A stretch of DNA of 64,000 nucleotides from Nostoc sp. CHAB 5834. GTDB lineage: Bacteria; Cyanobacteriota; Cyanobacteriia; Cyanobacteriales; Nostocaceae. The first letter of the stretch is position 1, and each line of letters begins with the position of its first letter. Positions 17,596 through 27,133 of this stretch are shown piece by piece. The stretch spans positions 53,413 to 117,412 of the forward strand of contig JAIVFU010000012.1 of NCBI GenBank assembly GCA_020829485.1. The letters are read 5' to 3'. Position numbers and translations under genes: made by a program. Below the pieces are notes generated by a model, which saw only the letters and a list, made by a program, of their open reading frames with translations, ran no database searches and was not told the origin of the DNA.

Positions 17596-18296
17596 AAAAT
17601 TTATGAGTTATGAGTTATAAGTTTGGAATATAAGAGAATACTAAAAAATAAATAATCCGGTTTCGTAGGGTGTGTTAGCGATCGCGTAACGCACTTTCAT
17701 CAGATTGTGCGTTAGTAACGCACTCTACAGATTGGATGTTTTTTTATTGGAAGTTCCTAATAACTCCTAACTCTAGCCGTGTCAGCCCCTTTGGGGAAGT
17801 CAAAAGTCAAAAATCAATAATTTTGAACCCCATAAATAAATTTAGGGGCTTGTCAAGGTGATATGTAGCCTAAATTTCATATTCGTTTAAACAAAATCTT
17901 CACTTGTTCTTTTAGAATTTTGAAAATTCCGAGTTCAAAGGCTCAACTTCCGAGTTCAAAGGCTCAAGTGCCGAGTTCAAAGGCTCAACTTCCGAGTTCA
18001 GAAGCTCAAGTGCCGAGTTCAAAGGCTCAACTTCCGAGTTCAAAAGCTCAACTTCCGAGTTCAAAGGCTCAAGTGCCGAGTTCAAAGGCTCAAGTGCCGA
18101 GTTTAAAGGTTCAAGTGCCGAGTTCAAAGGTTCAACTTCCGAGTTCAAAGGCTCAAGTGCCGAGTTCAGAAGCTCGTAATAAATACAAGATTCACCTTGA
18201 CAGTGCTGCTTTTACTCCTACTCCTGTACAGACGCGATTAGTCGCGTCTCTAATTTCTAATAATCGCGTCTCTACTCCTAATTTCTAACTTTATTC
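17596..18296. other. 700-bp kdpA-kdpB intergenic spacer filled with repeats
   Basis: Holds a dispersed repeat fragment (GTAGGGTGTGTTAGCGATCG and inverted GTAACGCACTCTAC, 17665-17728), a lone family C end (TTGGAAGTTCCTAA at about 17750), the 21-bp tandem array (17929-18175) and GAC/GCGTCTCTA palindromic phrases (18232-18272). No gene is supported; kdp genes are usually nearly contiguous. Confidence 0.7.
17929..18175. repeat. Tandem array of 21-bp units, about 12 copies
   Basis: Consensus CCGAGTTCAAAGGCTCAACTT, alternating with a ...CAAGTG ending; eleven full copies and a 16-bp partial. Each unit is three heptamers, so all frames stay periodic: open frames run through it on both strands with seven-residue repeats (PSSKAQL on +, EPLNSAL on -). 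Short tandemly repeated sequences of heptamer period are known from heterocystous cyanobacteria. Not called as a gene: there is no start with a ribosome binding site and no conserved domain. Confidence 0.9.
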
Positions 18297-20402
18297 ATGA
18301 ATCAAGTGGCAACTAACTTCAAAGCTAGACGGCCAAATCTTCGTTCTGGCGATCGCCGCCAAACACGTAAAAAGGCCAGGACAAGTAATAAGTGGCTGTA
18401 CTTAAGGGCAATGAGAGATGCTTTTGTCAAACTCAACCCTAAGTATGCAATCAAAAACCCAGTGATGTTTGTGGTTTGGGTAGGAACAATCATCACCCTA
18501 TTGCTAACAATTGATCCCAACCTATTTGGTCCAGCCCTGCAAAAGAACCCGCAAGTTTTCAACGGTTTGTTATCGGGGATTTTATTCTTTACAGTTTGGT
18601 TTGCCAATTTTGCCGAAGCAATTGCAGAAGGGCGGGGTAAAGCCCAAGCCGATGCCTTGCGATTAACGAAATCAGAAGCGATCGCTAAAAAACTTTCTGC
18701 TGACGGCATAATTAGTGAGATTTCATCCACCAGCCTTAGACAGGGTGATAACATCTACGTTATTGCTGGCGATATCATTCCCGCCGATGGCGAAGTAATC
18801 ATGGGTGTCGCCTCAGTGGATGAATCGGCAATTACTGGGGAATCCGCACCAGTATTAAAAGAATCAGGTTCCGACGTTGCTAGTTCTGTTACTGGTGGGA
18901 CGCGGATTATCTCAGATGAGCTAATTATCTGCATCACTAATGACCCAGGTAAAGGCTTTATTGATCGAATGATTGCCTTGCTAGAAGGGGCAGAACGTAG
19001 CAAAACACCCAATGAAATTGCCCTGACAGTATTACTGGCAGTTCTCAGCTTAGTCTTTTTGTTAGTCGTGGTAACTCTGCCCGCACTTGCCTACTATGTC
19101 AACAGTCCAGTCAGCATCCCAATTTTGATTGCTCTATTAGTAGCATTAATTCCTACAACCATTGGCGGTTTACTAAGTACCATCGGCATTGCTGGTATGG
19201 ATCGAGTTGCCCAATTTAACGTCATTGCCACTTCAGCACCAGCAGTCGAAGCCTGTGGAGATGTCAACACTTTAGTTCTTGACAAAACAGGTACAATTAC
19301 CCTCGGCAACCGTTTAGCAGAAGAATTTATTCCCATCAACGGCCATTCAATGTCAGAAATTGCTAATGTTGCCTGGGCAGCTAGTATCTTTGACAATACA
19401 CCAGAAGGTAAATCCATTATCCGACTGGCAGAAAAGTTAGGCGCAAGGTTTGATTTCGACTCCAGTCAGGCAGAAGGAGTTGATTTTTCCGCCAAAACAC
19501 GCATAAGTGGTACAAACTTGCCTGGTGAGTATGAGGCGAGGAAGGGAGCAGTAGAAGCCATTAAAGGATTTGTCCGTTCCCGCAACGGACGCGATACACC
19601 AGAATTGGATGCTACCTACGAACGAGTTTCTCGCCTGGGAGGTACACCCCTAGCAGTCTGCCTAGATAACGAAATCTATGGGGTTATTTATCTCAAAGAT
19701 ATAGTTAAACCTGGTATCCGCGATCGCTTTGATCAACTGCGACGGATGGGAGTGCATACCATCATGTTAACTGGAGACAACGCGATTACAACTTCTGTCA
19801 TTGCCAAAGAAGCTGGAGTTGACGACTTCATTGCCGAAGCCACACCAGAAGACAAAATGAGCGTCATTAAAAAGGAACAAGCAGCAGGCAAACTAGTTGC
19901 GATGACAGGAGATGGAACTAACGATGCTCTCGCATTAGCCCAAGCTAACGTCGGCGTTGCGATGAATACAGGGACGCAAGCTGCAAAACAAGCCGCCAAC
20001 ATGGTAGATTTGGACTCCGATCCCACAAAGCTGATCGATATCATTAGCATTGGCAAACAATTGTTAATTACTCGCGGGGCATTGACGACATTTTCAATAG
20101 CTAATGATATTGCTAAATACTTTGCGATTATCCCAGTGATATTTGTCGCTACTAATTTGCAAAGCTTGAATATTATGAATTTGACTAGCCCTAATTCTGC
20201 TGTTCTATCAGCACTGATTTATAATGCTTTTATTATTCCCGCTATGATTCCGTTGGCATTGAAGGGTGTGCGGTTTAGACCTCTGACAGCTAATCACCTA
20301 CTGCAACGCAATATCTTAATTTATGGCTTAGGTGGGGTGATTGCGCCATTTATAGCCATTAAGTTGATAGATATACTGATTACAATTGTGGGCTTGGCTT
20401 AA
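18297..20402 (+). CDS. kdpB: Potassium-transporting ATPase, ATP-binding subunit KdpB
   Basis: 701 residues, P-type ATPase. The TGES actuator motif (SAITGESAPV) is at about 183, and the phosphorylation motif DKTGTITLGN places the aspartate near residue 335. The nucleotide domain has KGAVEAI, and the hinge is MLTGDN...GDGTNDALALAQANVGVAMNTGTQAAKQAANMVDLDS. The C-terminal membrane helices end with the tail ILIYGLGGVIAPFIAIKL. It hydrolyses ATP to drive K+ through KdpA. The N-terminal 35-40 residues are basic and variable, as usual in cyanobacterial KdpB. A related tail-like fragment occurs near 36.2 kb. Confidence 0.95.
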   Translation: MNQVATNFKARRPNLRSGDRRQTRKKARTSNKWLYLRAMRDAFVKLNPKYAIKNPVMFVVWVGTIITLLLTIDPNLFGPALQKNPQVFNGLLSGILFFTVWFANFAEAIAEGRGKAQADALRLTKSEAIAKKLSADGIISEISSTSLRQGDNIYVIAGDIIPADGEVIMGVASVDESAITGESAPVLKESGSDVASSVTGGTRIISDELIICITNDPGKGFIDRMIALLEGAERSKTPNEIALTVLLAVLSLVFLLVVVTLPALAYYVNSPVSIPILIALLVALIPTTIGGLLSTIGIAGMDRVAQFNVIATSAPAVEACGDVNTLVLDKTGTITLGNRLAEEFIPINGHSMSEIANVAWAASIFDNTPEGKSIIRLAEKLGARFDFDSSQAEGVDFSAKTRISGTNLPGEYEARKGAVEAIKGFVRSRNGRDTPELDATYERVSRLGGTPLAVCLDNEIYGVIYLKDIVKPGIRDRFDQLRRMGVHTIMLTGDNAITTSVIAKEAGVDDFIAEATPEDKMSVIKKEQAAGKLVAMTGDGTNDALALAQANVGVAMNTGTQAAKQAANMVDLDSDPTKLIDIISIGKQLLITRGALTTFSIANDIAKYFAIIPVIFVATNLQSLNIMNLTSPNSAVLSALIYNAFIIPAMIPLALKGVRFRPLTANHLLQRNILIYGLGGVIAPFIAIKLIDILITIVGLA

Positions 20403-20644
20403 GGACAGTAAAAGTAAAGACGCTATCAAGCGATCGCATCTTGACCAAAATAAAATAATAAACATTTTTACTTTTACCTGTTGAGAGAGAGAAAAAGAAG
20501 AATATAAATAAACAGGCCGATGTTTAGGAAAAGTTTCTGCCAATGAATCTGACACAGGCAATGTTGCAATGTAGGTTAGTGTTCTGCTTGAGTAAAATAA
20601 CTAAAAATTAAAAATAAAATATTAGCAACAATTGGAAAAATTTT

Positions 20645-21247
20645 ATGGCTATTATTCGAGAAACTATCAGAGCAATTTTTATAACTCTAATGCTTTGGTT
20701 GTTGACTGCAATCATCTATCCTCTGATAATCCTTGTAGTGGGTCAAGTTTTATTGCCCTCTCAAGCTGATGGCAGCATTATGCTGAATCTAAATTATGAA
20801 CCAATTGGTTCAACTTTGATTGGTCAGGTGTTCACATCTGATCGATACTTTCATCCTCGTCCCAGCACTGTTAGATATAGCCAAGGCAAAAAAGCCAAGC
20901 CAACTGGCATATCTGGAGCCAGCAATCTCGCTGCTAGCAATCCAGAACTACTCAACCGGATTCTAGAACAGGCAAATCAATTGCGAGACGAAAATCTTCA
21001 ACCGATCGCTGATATAATTTATACGTCTGGTTCTGGCTTAGACCCGCATGTTTCCTTGAGAGCAGCACGGCAGCAATTGACACGGGTTGCTAGTACGCGG
21101 GGAGTAAAAGAAGAGGAGATACTAAGTTTAATTACTAGATATACTGATGGCAGATTTTTATGGATTTTTGGCGAACCGGGAGTCAATGTTCTCCGATTGA
21201 ATTATGCTCTTTACTTGCAAGATTTTAATCGTCAGGAAAATCAGTAA
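20645..21247 (+). CDS. kdpC: Potassium-transporting ATPase subunit KdpC
   Basis: 200 residues. A single N-terminal membrane helix (IRAIFITLMLWLLTAIIYPLIILVVGQ) is followed by the KdpC periplasmic domain with its signatures: IGSTLIGQVFTSDRYFHPRPS, SGASNLAASNPELLNRI, YTSGSGLDPHVSLRAARQQ and FLWIFGEPGVNVLRLN. KdpC stabilises the KdpFAB complex. 242 bases separate it from kdpB; Anabaena kdp operons can carry a small kdpG between B and C, but I see no convincing equivalent here, only a 22-codon frame at 20542. No kdpD (sensor/regulator) follows; the next 1.1 kb is non-coding. Confidence 0.95.
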   Translation: MAIIRETIRAIFITLMLWLLTAIIYPLIILVVGQVLLPSQADGSIMLNLNYEPIGSTLIGQVFTSDRYFHPRPSTVRYSQGKKAKPTGISGASNLAASNPELLNRILEQANQLRDENLQPIADIIYTSGSGLDPHVSLRAARQQLTRVASTRGVKEEEILSLITRYTDGRFLWIFGEPGVNVLRLNYALYLQDFNRQENQ

Positions 21248-22376
21248 ATGGGGAGTGGGGAATTAGGAGTTAGGAATAAATAGTTGACACTCCTCGGCCT
21301 AAAGGCGGGAAGTAGCAGACAAAATTACCAATAAAACTCTGCATATACTTTGTTATTTATTTAAGGCTTAGGCACTGTACAAATGCATCGTGATGTGCAT
21401 TACTTAAAATAGGCTATTTCAGGCTTTTCTTAATTATCCTGCGATGCCTACGGCGGTAAACTACGTACATAGACCATGCTGTAGGGAACAATGCTGTGCC
21501 CTTACGAAAGATATGGTTTTTAACCTTGATTTATATTTGGTATTTCTTGTCAATGCGTAAGTCCTATTATCAACCCTTTCAAAGTCGTGAGATTTAGAAC
21601 GAGAATTGGTTATTTCAACCTTAAAAAAGCCCAAAATCTGAGCGGAGGATTCAAGATGCTAGCACTCAAATAACGTCTCTTCGTTGTCCACCTTAATTTT
21701 CCACTCCCAAATAACTATATAAAATTTAATAAAATTTATGTAAAGCCTAAGTGTTATTAAGTGCAAAAATTTCTGGATTAATATATCAATGAAATTTTGA
21801 AATTTTACAATGCATTTTTTAATAGAAAATTATCTTTTAGTAAAAAAAATGATATTGAAACTTAACTTAACAACAATACCGCCTTAATCTGAAAAATCTT
21901 GCAACGTTCACCAAAAAAATCATTAGTTTAAAACAATAATTATTAAAAATTACATACATGTTGCAATGTATTAACATCATGCTATTAATATTTTGAAATC
22001 TTGGTAAAAAAATTGACATAGCATTGGATTTCATGATATGTAAATAATTACAGCCTCGGTTCAAAAAAGTTTGGAAAAAAAACCAAACATTTGCTCAAAT
22101 TACTTATTATTTGGGTCATCAATTAAGGGACTTTCAAAAAAGAAATTATCTAATTTTTTAGAGTAAGCATCTCCCTCCTGCACAAGCAAAGGCAGGCTTT
22201 TCGGGTCAGCCCACAATAAATAAGTGGATATTTTTTCTTTAGAAGTTATTAACCAGATAACTTAGTGTTTTTTAACTTAGATTACACAAATGGCAAGTAA
22301 TTTACATCTTTACTGATGAATAGTTCTTTGACTAAGGCTGAACTTACGTATTAGTGAGAAATTCAGGAGAAATAAC
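21248..22376. other. 1.1-kb non-coding, AT-rich region after kdpC
   Basis: Contains a hairpin-like phrase of IS200/IS605 type (GACACTCCTCGGCCTAAAGG at 21283), a lone family B end (TGCGTAAGTCCT at 21554), a lone family C end (TTAAGGGACTTTCAAAAAAG at about 22126), and long A/T tracts. No open frame with a credible start was found. It looks like a graveyard of repeat ends. Confidence 0.5.
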
Positions 22377-23738
22377 ATGGCATTTATTTTCGGCACTACA
22401 AGTATTGACAAGATTTCTGGGACTTCGGAAAATGACACGATAGTTGGTTGGGCTAGTGGTGGTAATGCCAATAGTCCCTCCGGTAACGATATCTTGAATG
22501 GTTTGGCTGGTAACGATTCCCTCGCAGGTGGGACGGCAAACGACAGTCTAAACGGTGGAGATGGCAATGACACACTAGATGGGGGCTTGGGCACTGACAC
22601 TTTGAATGGGGGAGCAGGCGATGACACCTACATAATTAACAGTACTCTTGATACGATTACCGAAGCTGCAAATTCAGGCACAGATACCGTCCGATCTTCT
22701 GTCACCTACACACTCGGTGCCAATCTGGAGAATCTGACACTGACGGGAACTAGCGCCATCAATGCGACAGGTAACAGTCTTAATAACATCCTCATCGGTA
22801 CTAATTTGAGTAGCAACACTCTGAATGGAAGAGCAGGCGATGACTCAATAATCGGTGCTAGCGGCAATGATATCCTCAACGGTGAAGACGGCGATGATAG
22901 ACTACGAGGCGGACTCGACAATGACAGACTCAATGGCGGGCCTGGAAATGATGTCCTCATCAGTGTTTTTCCTAATGGTTTTGTTGGTAGTAATCTGCTT
23001 CCAGCTGGATTAGGGGAAATTGATACCTTGACTGGTGGGACAGGGGCAGATAGATTTATCCTGGGGGACTTTATAAGTGTTTTCTACGACGATAACAACA
23101 CTGCCAATCCTGGTTTTGCGGACTTCGCTATTCTTACTGACTTCGACTCTAGCCAAGATCAAATTCAACTCAAAGGATCTTCACTAGACTACCGTCTGCA
23201 AGTTGTTGGAAACAATACACAAATATTGTTAGACAAATCGGGAGTAGAGCCAGATGAGATCATAGGTATTGTACAGGGGAGAAACAATCTCACATTTGAT
23301 AGTGATGACTTCCTTTTCAACTATGAGCTGGAAATTGCTGGAAAAGCTACAAACAACTTACTCTCAACAGCTGATATATTAGGTTCCTTGTCATCAGGCT
23401 CAAACATTAATGTTTCAGCCCAGTTAGCAACAGTTCAACCAGGGGATAATCCCGATTTCGACTTTTTTACATTTTCTTTAGCAAATTCAGGAACTGTCAC
23501 TATCAATACAGCGATATCGGGAGATACAATTCTCGGACTGTTTGACAATGCTGGTAAGTTACTGGAATCTAACGACGATGGTGGCGGTAACGGTTCGTCA
23601 TTAATCACCAGTTCCCTGGATGCAGGTACATACTTCATTTCAGTGAGTGACTTTGCTTTCTTCCCTGAAACTGGGGGAAGTTTCGCTAGTAGTAACTTTG
23701 ACCCTGCTTCTTATACACTACAAGTCAGTTTTGCATAA
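22377..23738 (+). CDS. RTX (hemolysin-type Ca2+-binding) secreted protein with C-terminal pre-peptidase-like domain
   Basis: 453 residues. No N-terminal signal peptide, as expected for type I (ABC/TolC) secretion. Glycine-rich nonapeptide repeats of GGxGxDxLx form occupy about residues 36-85 (GNDILNGLAGNDSLAGG, GGDGNDTLDGG, GGAGDDTY) and about 150-200. Between them is the bridging block NSGTDTVRSSVTYTLGANLENLTLTG, typical of RTX proteins. The C-terminal about 120 residues (ISGDTILGLFDNAGKLLESNDDGGG, LDAGTYFISVSDF) resemble the bacterial pre-peptidase C-terminal domain. No catalytic domain is visible, so it is likely a surface or extracellular Ca-binding protein. Confidence 0.85.
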   Translation: MAFIFGTTSIDKISGTSENDTIVGWASGGNANSPSGNDILNGLAGNDSLAGGTANDSLNGGDGNDTLDGGLGTDTLNGGAGDDTYIINSTLDTITEAANSGTDTVRSSVTYTLGANLENLTLTGTSAINATGNSLNNILIGTNLSSNTLNGRAGDDSIIGASGNDILNGEDGDDRLRGGLDNDRLNGGPGNDVLISVFPNGFVGSNLLPAGLGEIDTLTGGTGADRFILGDFISVFYDDNNTANPGFADFAILTDFDSSQDQIQLKGSSLDYRLQVVGNNTQILLDKSGVEPDEIIGIVQGRNNLTFDSDDFLFNYELEIAGKATNNLLSTADILGSLSSGSNINVSAQLATVQPGDNPDFDFFTFSLANSGTVTINTAISGDTILGLFDNAGKLLESNDDGGGNGSSLITSSLDAGTYFISVSDFAFFPETGGSFASSNFDPASYTLQVSFA

Positions 23739-23831
23739 GAACTATATTTTTCTTATATCGGGGCTTAGGAATTTGGATAAGTAAGTCGGCACAATAAAAC
23801 CAAACTGTAGGAAGAAAAGTAAACAAGGCTT

Positions 23832-23967
23832 AGGGAACTCCAAAAAATAAATTATTCCACTTAAAGTCGTTGACTGATGACTGTTGACTGTTGACTGAAA
23901 ACTCGTGAACCGTCAACGGTCAACAGTGAACAATAGCAATGGAATATTTTTTTACTTGGAAGTCCCT
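23832..23967. mobile_element. Family C MITE (AGGGAACTCCAA ends)
   Basis: 136 bp; left AGGGAACTCCAAAAAATAAATTA, right TTTTACTTGGAAGTCCCT, inverted. The interior holds GTTGACTG heptamer-like repeats and ACCGTCAACGGTCAACAGTG. A left-half copy starts at 25882, and other copies are at 38832 and 50489. Confidence 0.75.
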
Positions 23968-24039
23968 TAAACCCTTTTTACCCCTGCCGTTACTTACTGG
24001 GGATTGGGTACTAGGGATTAAAAAATAGTATTTTTAATC

Positions 24040-24141
24040 CAATACGGTTCAGTTAAGCCCAAAAACCTTGGTAGAGACGCGAAATTTCGCGTCTCTACAG
24101 GTCTAAAATAAGTACCAAAAATCCTTAACTGAACTGTATTG
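24040..24141. mobile_element. Family D MITE (CAATACGGTTCAGTTAAG ends)
   Basis: 102 bp; left CAATACGGTTCAGTTAAG, right CTTAACTGAACTGTATTG. The interior carries the palindrome GTAGAGACGCGAAATTTCGCGTCTCTAC around its centre. It is almost the exact inverse of the copy at 58262-58363. Confidence 0.85.
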
Positions 24142-24183
24142 ATTTTTAATCTTATTCCCCAGTCCCTAGTCCCCAGTTCCTAC

Positions 24184-25386
24184 TTACGCATTATCTAAAG
24201 CTGCAATTCCAGGCAATACCTTGCCTTCAAGTAACTCTAAGCTAGCGCCGCCGCCGGTGGAGATGTGGCTCATTTGGTCGGCTAAACCAACCTTTTCCAC
24301 AGCCGCTACTGAGTCGCCGCCCCCAATGATGGTGGTTGTGCCAGTTTTACCGATTTCGGCGAGGGTATGAGCGATCGCTTCCGTACCTACCGCAAACTTA
24401 TCAAACTCAAACACACCCATTGGCCCGTTCCAAATTACCGTTTTGGTATCTGCAAGGCTCTCTTGGAAAACTTTCACCGAGTCTGGCCCAATATCCAAGC
24501 CCATCCAACCGTCGGGGATATTCTCAATGCTAACAGTTTGAGAATTGGCATCAGGGGCAAAGTTATCTGCCACTACCACATCTGTGGGAAGCAATAAAGC
24601 AACGCCCCGTTCTTTAGCCTTAGCTTCCAAAGACTTCGCTAGTTCTAGCTTGTCTTCTTCTACCAACGACTTCCCAACATTCAAACCACGGGCTTTGTAG
24701 AAGGTGAAAATCATTCCACCACCGATGATTAGCTTGTCGCACTTCTCCAGCAACGTTTCAATCACGCCTATTTTACTGGAAACCTTGGAACCGCCAATAA
24801 TTGCCGCCAAAGGACGTTGGGGATTTTCAATAGCATTTTGCAGATATTGCAATTCCTTCTCAACCAAATATCCAGCCACAGAAGGGCTGAGGAATTTAGT
24901 CACACCTTCAGTAGAAGCATGGGCGCGGTGTGCAGTACCAAAAGCATCATTTACATAAAAATCAGCATTAGCTGCCAATTTTTTCGCAAATTCTGAGTCG
25001 TTTTTCTCCTCTTCTGGGTAAAAACGGACATTTTCCAGTAACAGCACTTGGCCATTTTGCAGGGCACCAACTTTAGCTGCGACTTCATCACCAATGGAGT
25101 CATCAGTTTTAACGACTTCTTGCCCCAGTAACTCAGACAGACGCTTGGCAACGGGAGTTAGGCGTAATTTGTCATCCACACCCTTGGGACGGCCAAAATG
25201 GCTGGCGAGAATGACCTTAGCACCCTTCTGCGTCAAATCTCTGATGGTTGGTAGAGCGGCGCGAATGCGAGTATCGTCGGTAATGTTGCCTTGATCGTCC
25301 ACAGGCACGTTAAAGTCAACCCGCACTAAGGCACGTTTCCCAGATATATCAGCCGAAGATAAACTTGCTAAACTTTTTTTGGACAC
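24184..25386 (-). CDS. pgk: Phosphoglycerate kinase
   Basis: 400 residues, the usual bacterial length. N-domain signatures: [35 protein letters not shown] and [17 protein letters not shown]-domain: nucleotide loop [28 protein letters not shown], and the terminal [11 protein letters not shown] with [15 protein letters not shown]. It catalyses the reversible transfer between 1,3-bisphosphoglycerate and 3-phosphoglycerate, working in the Calvin cycle and in glycolysis. It is divergent from the universal stress gene, with only 80 bp between the starts, so the two promoters overlap. Confidence 0.97.
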   Translation of the reverse strand: MSKKSLASLSSADISGKRALVRVDFNVPVDDQGNITDDTRIRAALPTIRDLTQKGAKVILASHFGRPKGVDDKLRLTPVAKRLSELLGQEVVKTDDSIGDEVAAKVGALQNGQVLLLENVRFYPEEEKNDSEFAKKLAANADFYVNDAFGTAHRAHASTEGVTKFLSPSVAGYLVEKELQYLQNAIENPQRPLAAIIGGSKVSSKIGVIETLLEKCDKLIIGGGMIFTFYKARGLNVGKSLVEEDKLELAKSLEAKAKERGVALLLPTDVVVADNFAPDANSQTVSIENIPDGWMGLDIGPDSVKVFQESLADTKTVIWNGPMGVFEFDKFAVGTEAIAHTLAEIGKTGTTTIIGGGDSVAAVEKVGLADQMSHISTGGGASLELLEGKVLPGIAALDNA

Positions 25387-25466
25387 ACCAAACTCTCCTG
25401 ATTGCCTTTTTGTTATTGTTTTGAAAGTAGAACCATCAAGATTTTACCGGAGTCAGGGGTACCCAA

Positions 25467-25883
25467 GTGACAGAGATATTTAAGACAGTACTATTTCCTA
25501 TAGATCAAAGCCGGGAAACGCGGGAAGCTGCTGATGTTGTTACCAACGTAGTCAAAAAGTACAGCAGTCGCTTGGTGCTGCTGTCTGTGGTAGAAGAACC
25601 ACCTCCAGATGCGCCTAGTGCAGATCCGATGGTGTCACCAGAGGTAGTTGCCAAGCTGTTGTCCAATGCTCAATCTTTATTTTCTGGGCAAGGAATTCAA
25701 TCCGAAATCCTGGAAAGGCGAGGTAAACCAGCTTTTACTATCTGCGATGTCGCTGATGAAATCGGAGCCGATTTAATCATTATGGGCTGTCGAGGGCTAG
25801 GCTTGACTGAAGAGGGAGCGGATGATAGTGTTACCACTCGCGTGATTAATCTTTCCCCTTGCCCAGTGCTGATTGTGCCTTAG
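25467..25883 (+). CDS. Universal stress protein (UspA family)
   Basis: 138 residues from a GTG start. Usp fold: TVLFPIDQSRETREAADVV at the N-terminus, then the strand SSRLVLLSVVEEPP, and GADLIIMGCRGLGLTEE...VTTRVINLSPCPVLIVP at the end. The usual ATP-binding pattern GxxGxxG(9)GS/T is only partly kept (GCRGLG then EEGADDSVTTRV), so nucleotide binding is uncertain. The stop codon TAG (25881-25883) overlaps the first bases of a family C mobile-repeat end, so the 3' end was set by that insertion. Confidence 0.85.
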   Translation: MTEIFKTVLFPIDQSRETREAADVVTNVVKKYSSRLVLLSVVEEPPPDAPSADPMVSPEVVAKLLSNAQSLFSGQGIQSEILERRGKPAFTICDVADEIGADLIIMGCRGLGLTEEGADDSVTTRVINLSPCPVLIVP

Positions 25884-26179
25884 GGAACTCCAAAAAATAA
25901 ATTATTCTACTTAAAGTCGTTGACTGTTGACTGTTGACTGTTGACTGTTAACTGTTGACTGTTGACTGTTGACTGTTGACTGTTGACTGAAAACTCATGA
26001 ACCGTCAACGGTCAACAGTGAACAATAGCAATGGAATATTTCCGAAAAACCTTGCTAGAGACGCGAAATTGTACTGGGCTGGGCAACTCTTGGAGACGCT
26101 AAAAGCGAACGCCCCGCTACGCTAACGCGTCTCTACAGGTCTAAAATCAGTACCAAAAATCCTTAACTGAACTGTATTG
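25882..26179. repeat. Chimeric family C / family D repeat
   Basis: Left part is a family C left end with AGGGAACTCCAAAAAATAAATTA and an expanded heptamer tract. At about 26040 it changes abruptly to family D sequence (AAAAACCTTGCTAGAGACGCG ... CTTAACTGAACTGTATTG). Each family is missing one end, which suggests recombination or deletion between neighbouring copies. Confidence 0.6.
25919..25989. repeat. Heptamer tandem repeat (TGACTGT)n
   Basis: About ten copies of TTGACTG, one variant (TTAACTG). It is an expansion of the shorter run found in the related element at 23877-23900, consistent with slippage. Confidence 0.85.
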
Positions 26180-27130
26180 ATCTATATGTATCAGGATTTT
26201 CGTGAATTGGTATGATTCATGATTCACAACGATGATCGAGCCAAGTCTGCGGGGTGCATCGAAAGTACGACGGGTTTTTGTTCCCTATATTGTTAGGAAA
26301 TAAGGTTGGAAATAATATTTGGCTCAATGCTATTACTGCGGCGATGGGCAAGGAGCAGACATCGGATTTCTATAAAAATACTCTACTGAATTTATTTGCC
26401 TCAGTAGAGTATATAAATGTACATGTATCTTATGCCTCTAAGCATTATCTTATCCAATAGTAAATCTTTATACCACAGTGTTAATACTGAGTATTTTGAG
26501 CAGCACACGAATTGTGATGGATGTAGACACGAAAGCGGCGATATTTCTTGAAGGTGCAGTAAGTTATTCAAAATCTCATCCGTCAGCCTAGTATCAAAGT
26601 AGTGCTTAGAGTTACCCAACAATCATTTGTCAAAACCTCTTGCATCGCTGCTTCATCCCTAAAAGTTTCTTGCAAAAGGCGATCTTCATAGATCAGCTTG
26701 ATGTCTTCAAGCCGCACACTCGTGACTTCACATCATAGTTAGGCGCTCCATATTCTGTTAAAAATAGTTTATGGCGAAAACCAAGCTAACCTGAACCACG
26801 ACAACTAAAGATATGGGGTTCTATCGGGAAAACAACACGAAGTGTGTTAATCCAACGGAAAAGTAAAATCTTTGAGGTACAGAGGTTAAGCATACTTAAC
26901 TATTTAGGTACTTGTTTAAAAGTCGCTGTCGGTGCGCCAGAGACTTTAAAAACGCCTGTGGAGATGGTGTAAGACTTGAGGCAACTCAAGCAATTGTCTG
27001 TGAAGCAGGAATCACGGCACTTTTAGTGGTGTGAGGTTCAATTCGCTTTGCTCAAATACCCAAGGAGACATGATTACTGTATGATGATGCTCTTTATCTT
27101 CTTTGGTACAACTCTAAAAACATCGTCATA
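26180..27130. other. Gene-poor decayed region
   Basis: Short broken frames only. On the minus strand a fragment (about 26617-26732) reads VRLEDIKLIYEDRLLQETF and continues ...TLILG before a stop, apparently the remains of a protein gene I cannot name. A transposase-like scrap lies at 26950-27040. The 68-codon frame at 26254 has no supporting features. Confidence 0.4.
26950..27037 (+). pseudogene. C-terminal scrap resembling an IS200/IS605-type TnpB protein
   Basis: One frame reads NACGDGVRLEATQAIVCEAGIT and then a stop. The ACGDxVR...EAG pattern is typical of the extreme C-terminus of cyanobacterial TnpB-like (IS891/IS1341) proteins as I recall them. The preceding frame has SAVGAPETLKTPVEMV then a stop, as if frameshifted. 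No catalytic part remains. Confidence 0.4.
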
Positions 27131-27133
27131 CAG

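Noticed and set aside
17920..18288. 122-codon frame through the kdp tandem array, and the 78-codon frame on the other strand
   Set aside because: Both exist only because the repeat period is a multiple of three; no ribosome binding site and no non-repeat domain.
18302..20056. Several long minus-strand frames within kdpB
   Set aside because: Antisense shadows of a strongly conserved P-type ATPase gene; no start signals or motifs.
20542..20610. 22-codon frame between kdpB and kdpC as kdpG
   Set aside because: Too short, no membrane segment, no known similarity that I can recognise.
22310..22960. Proline/serine-rich minus frames inside the RTX gene
   Set aside because: Reverse reading of the glycine/aspartate repeats; no independent support.
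26254..26460. 68-codon frame in the decayed region
   Set aside because: No motif, no ribosome binding site, surrounded by repeat scraps.
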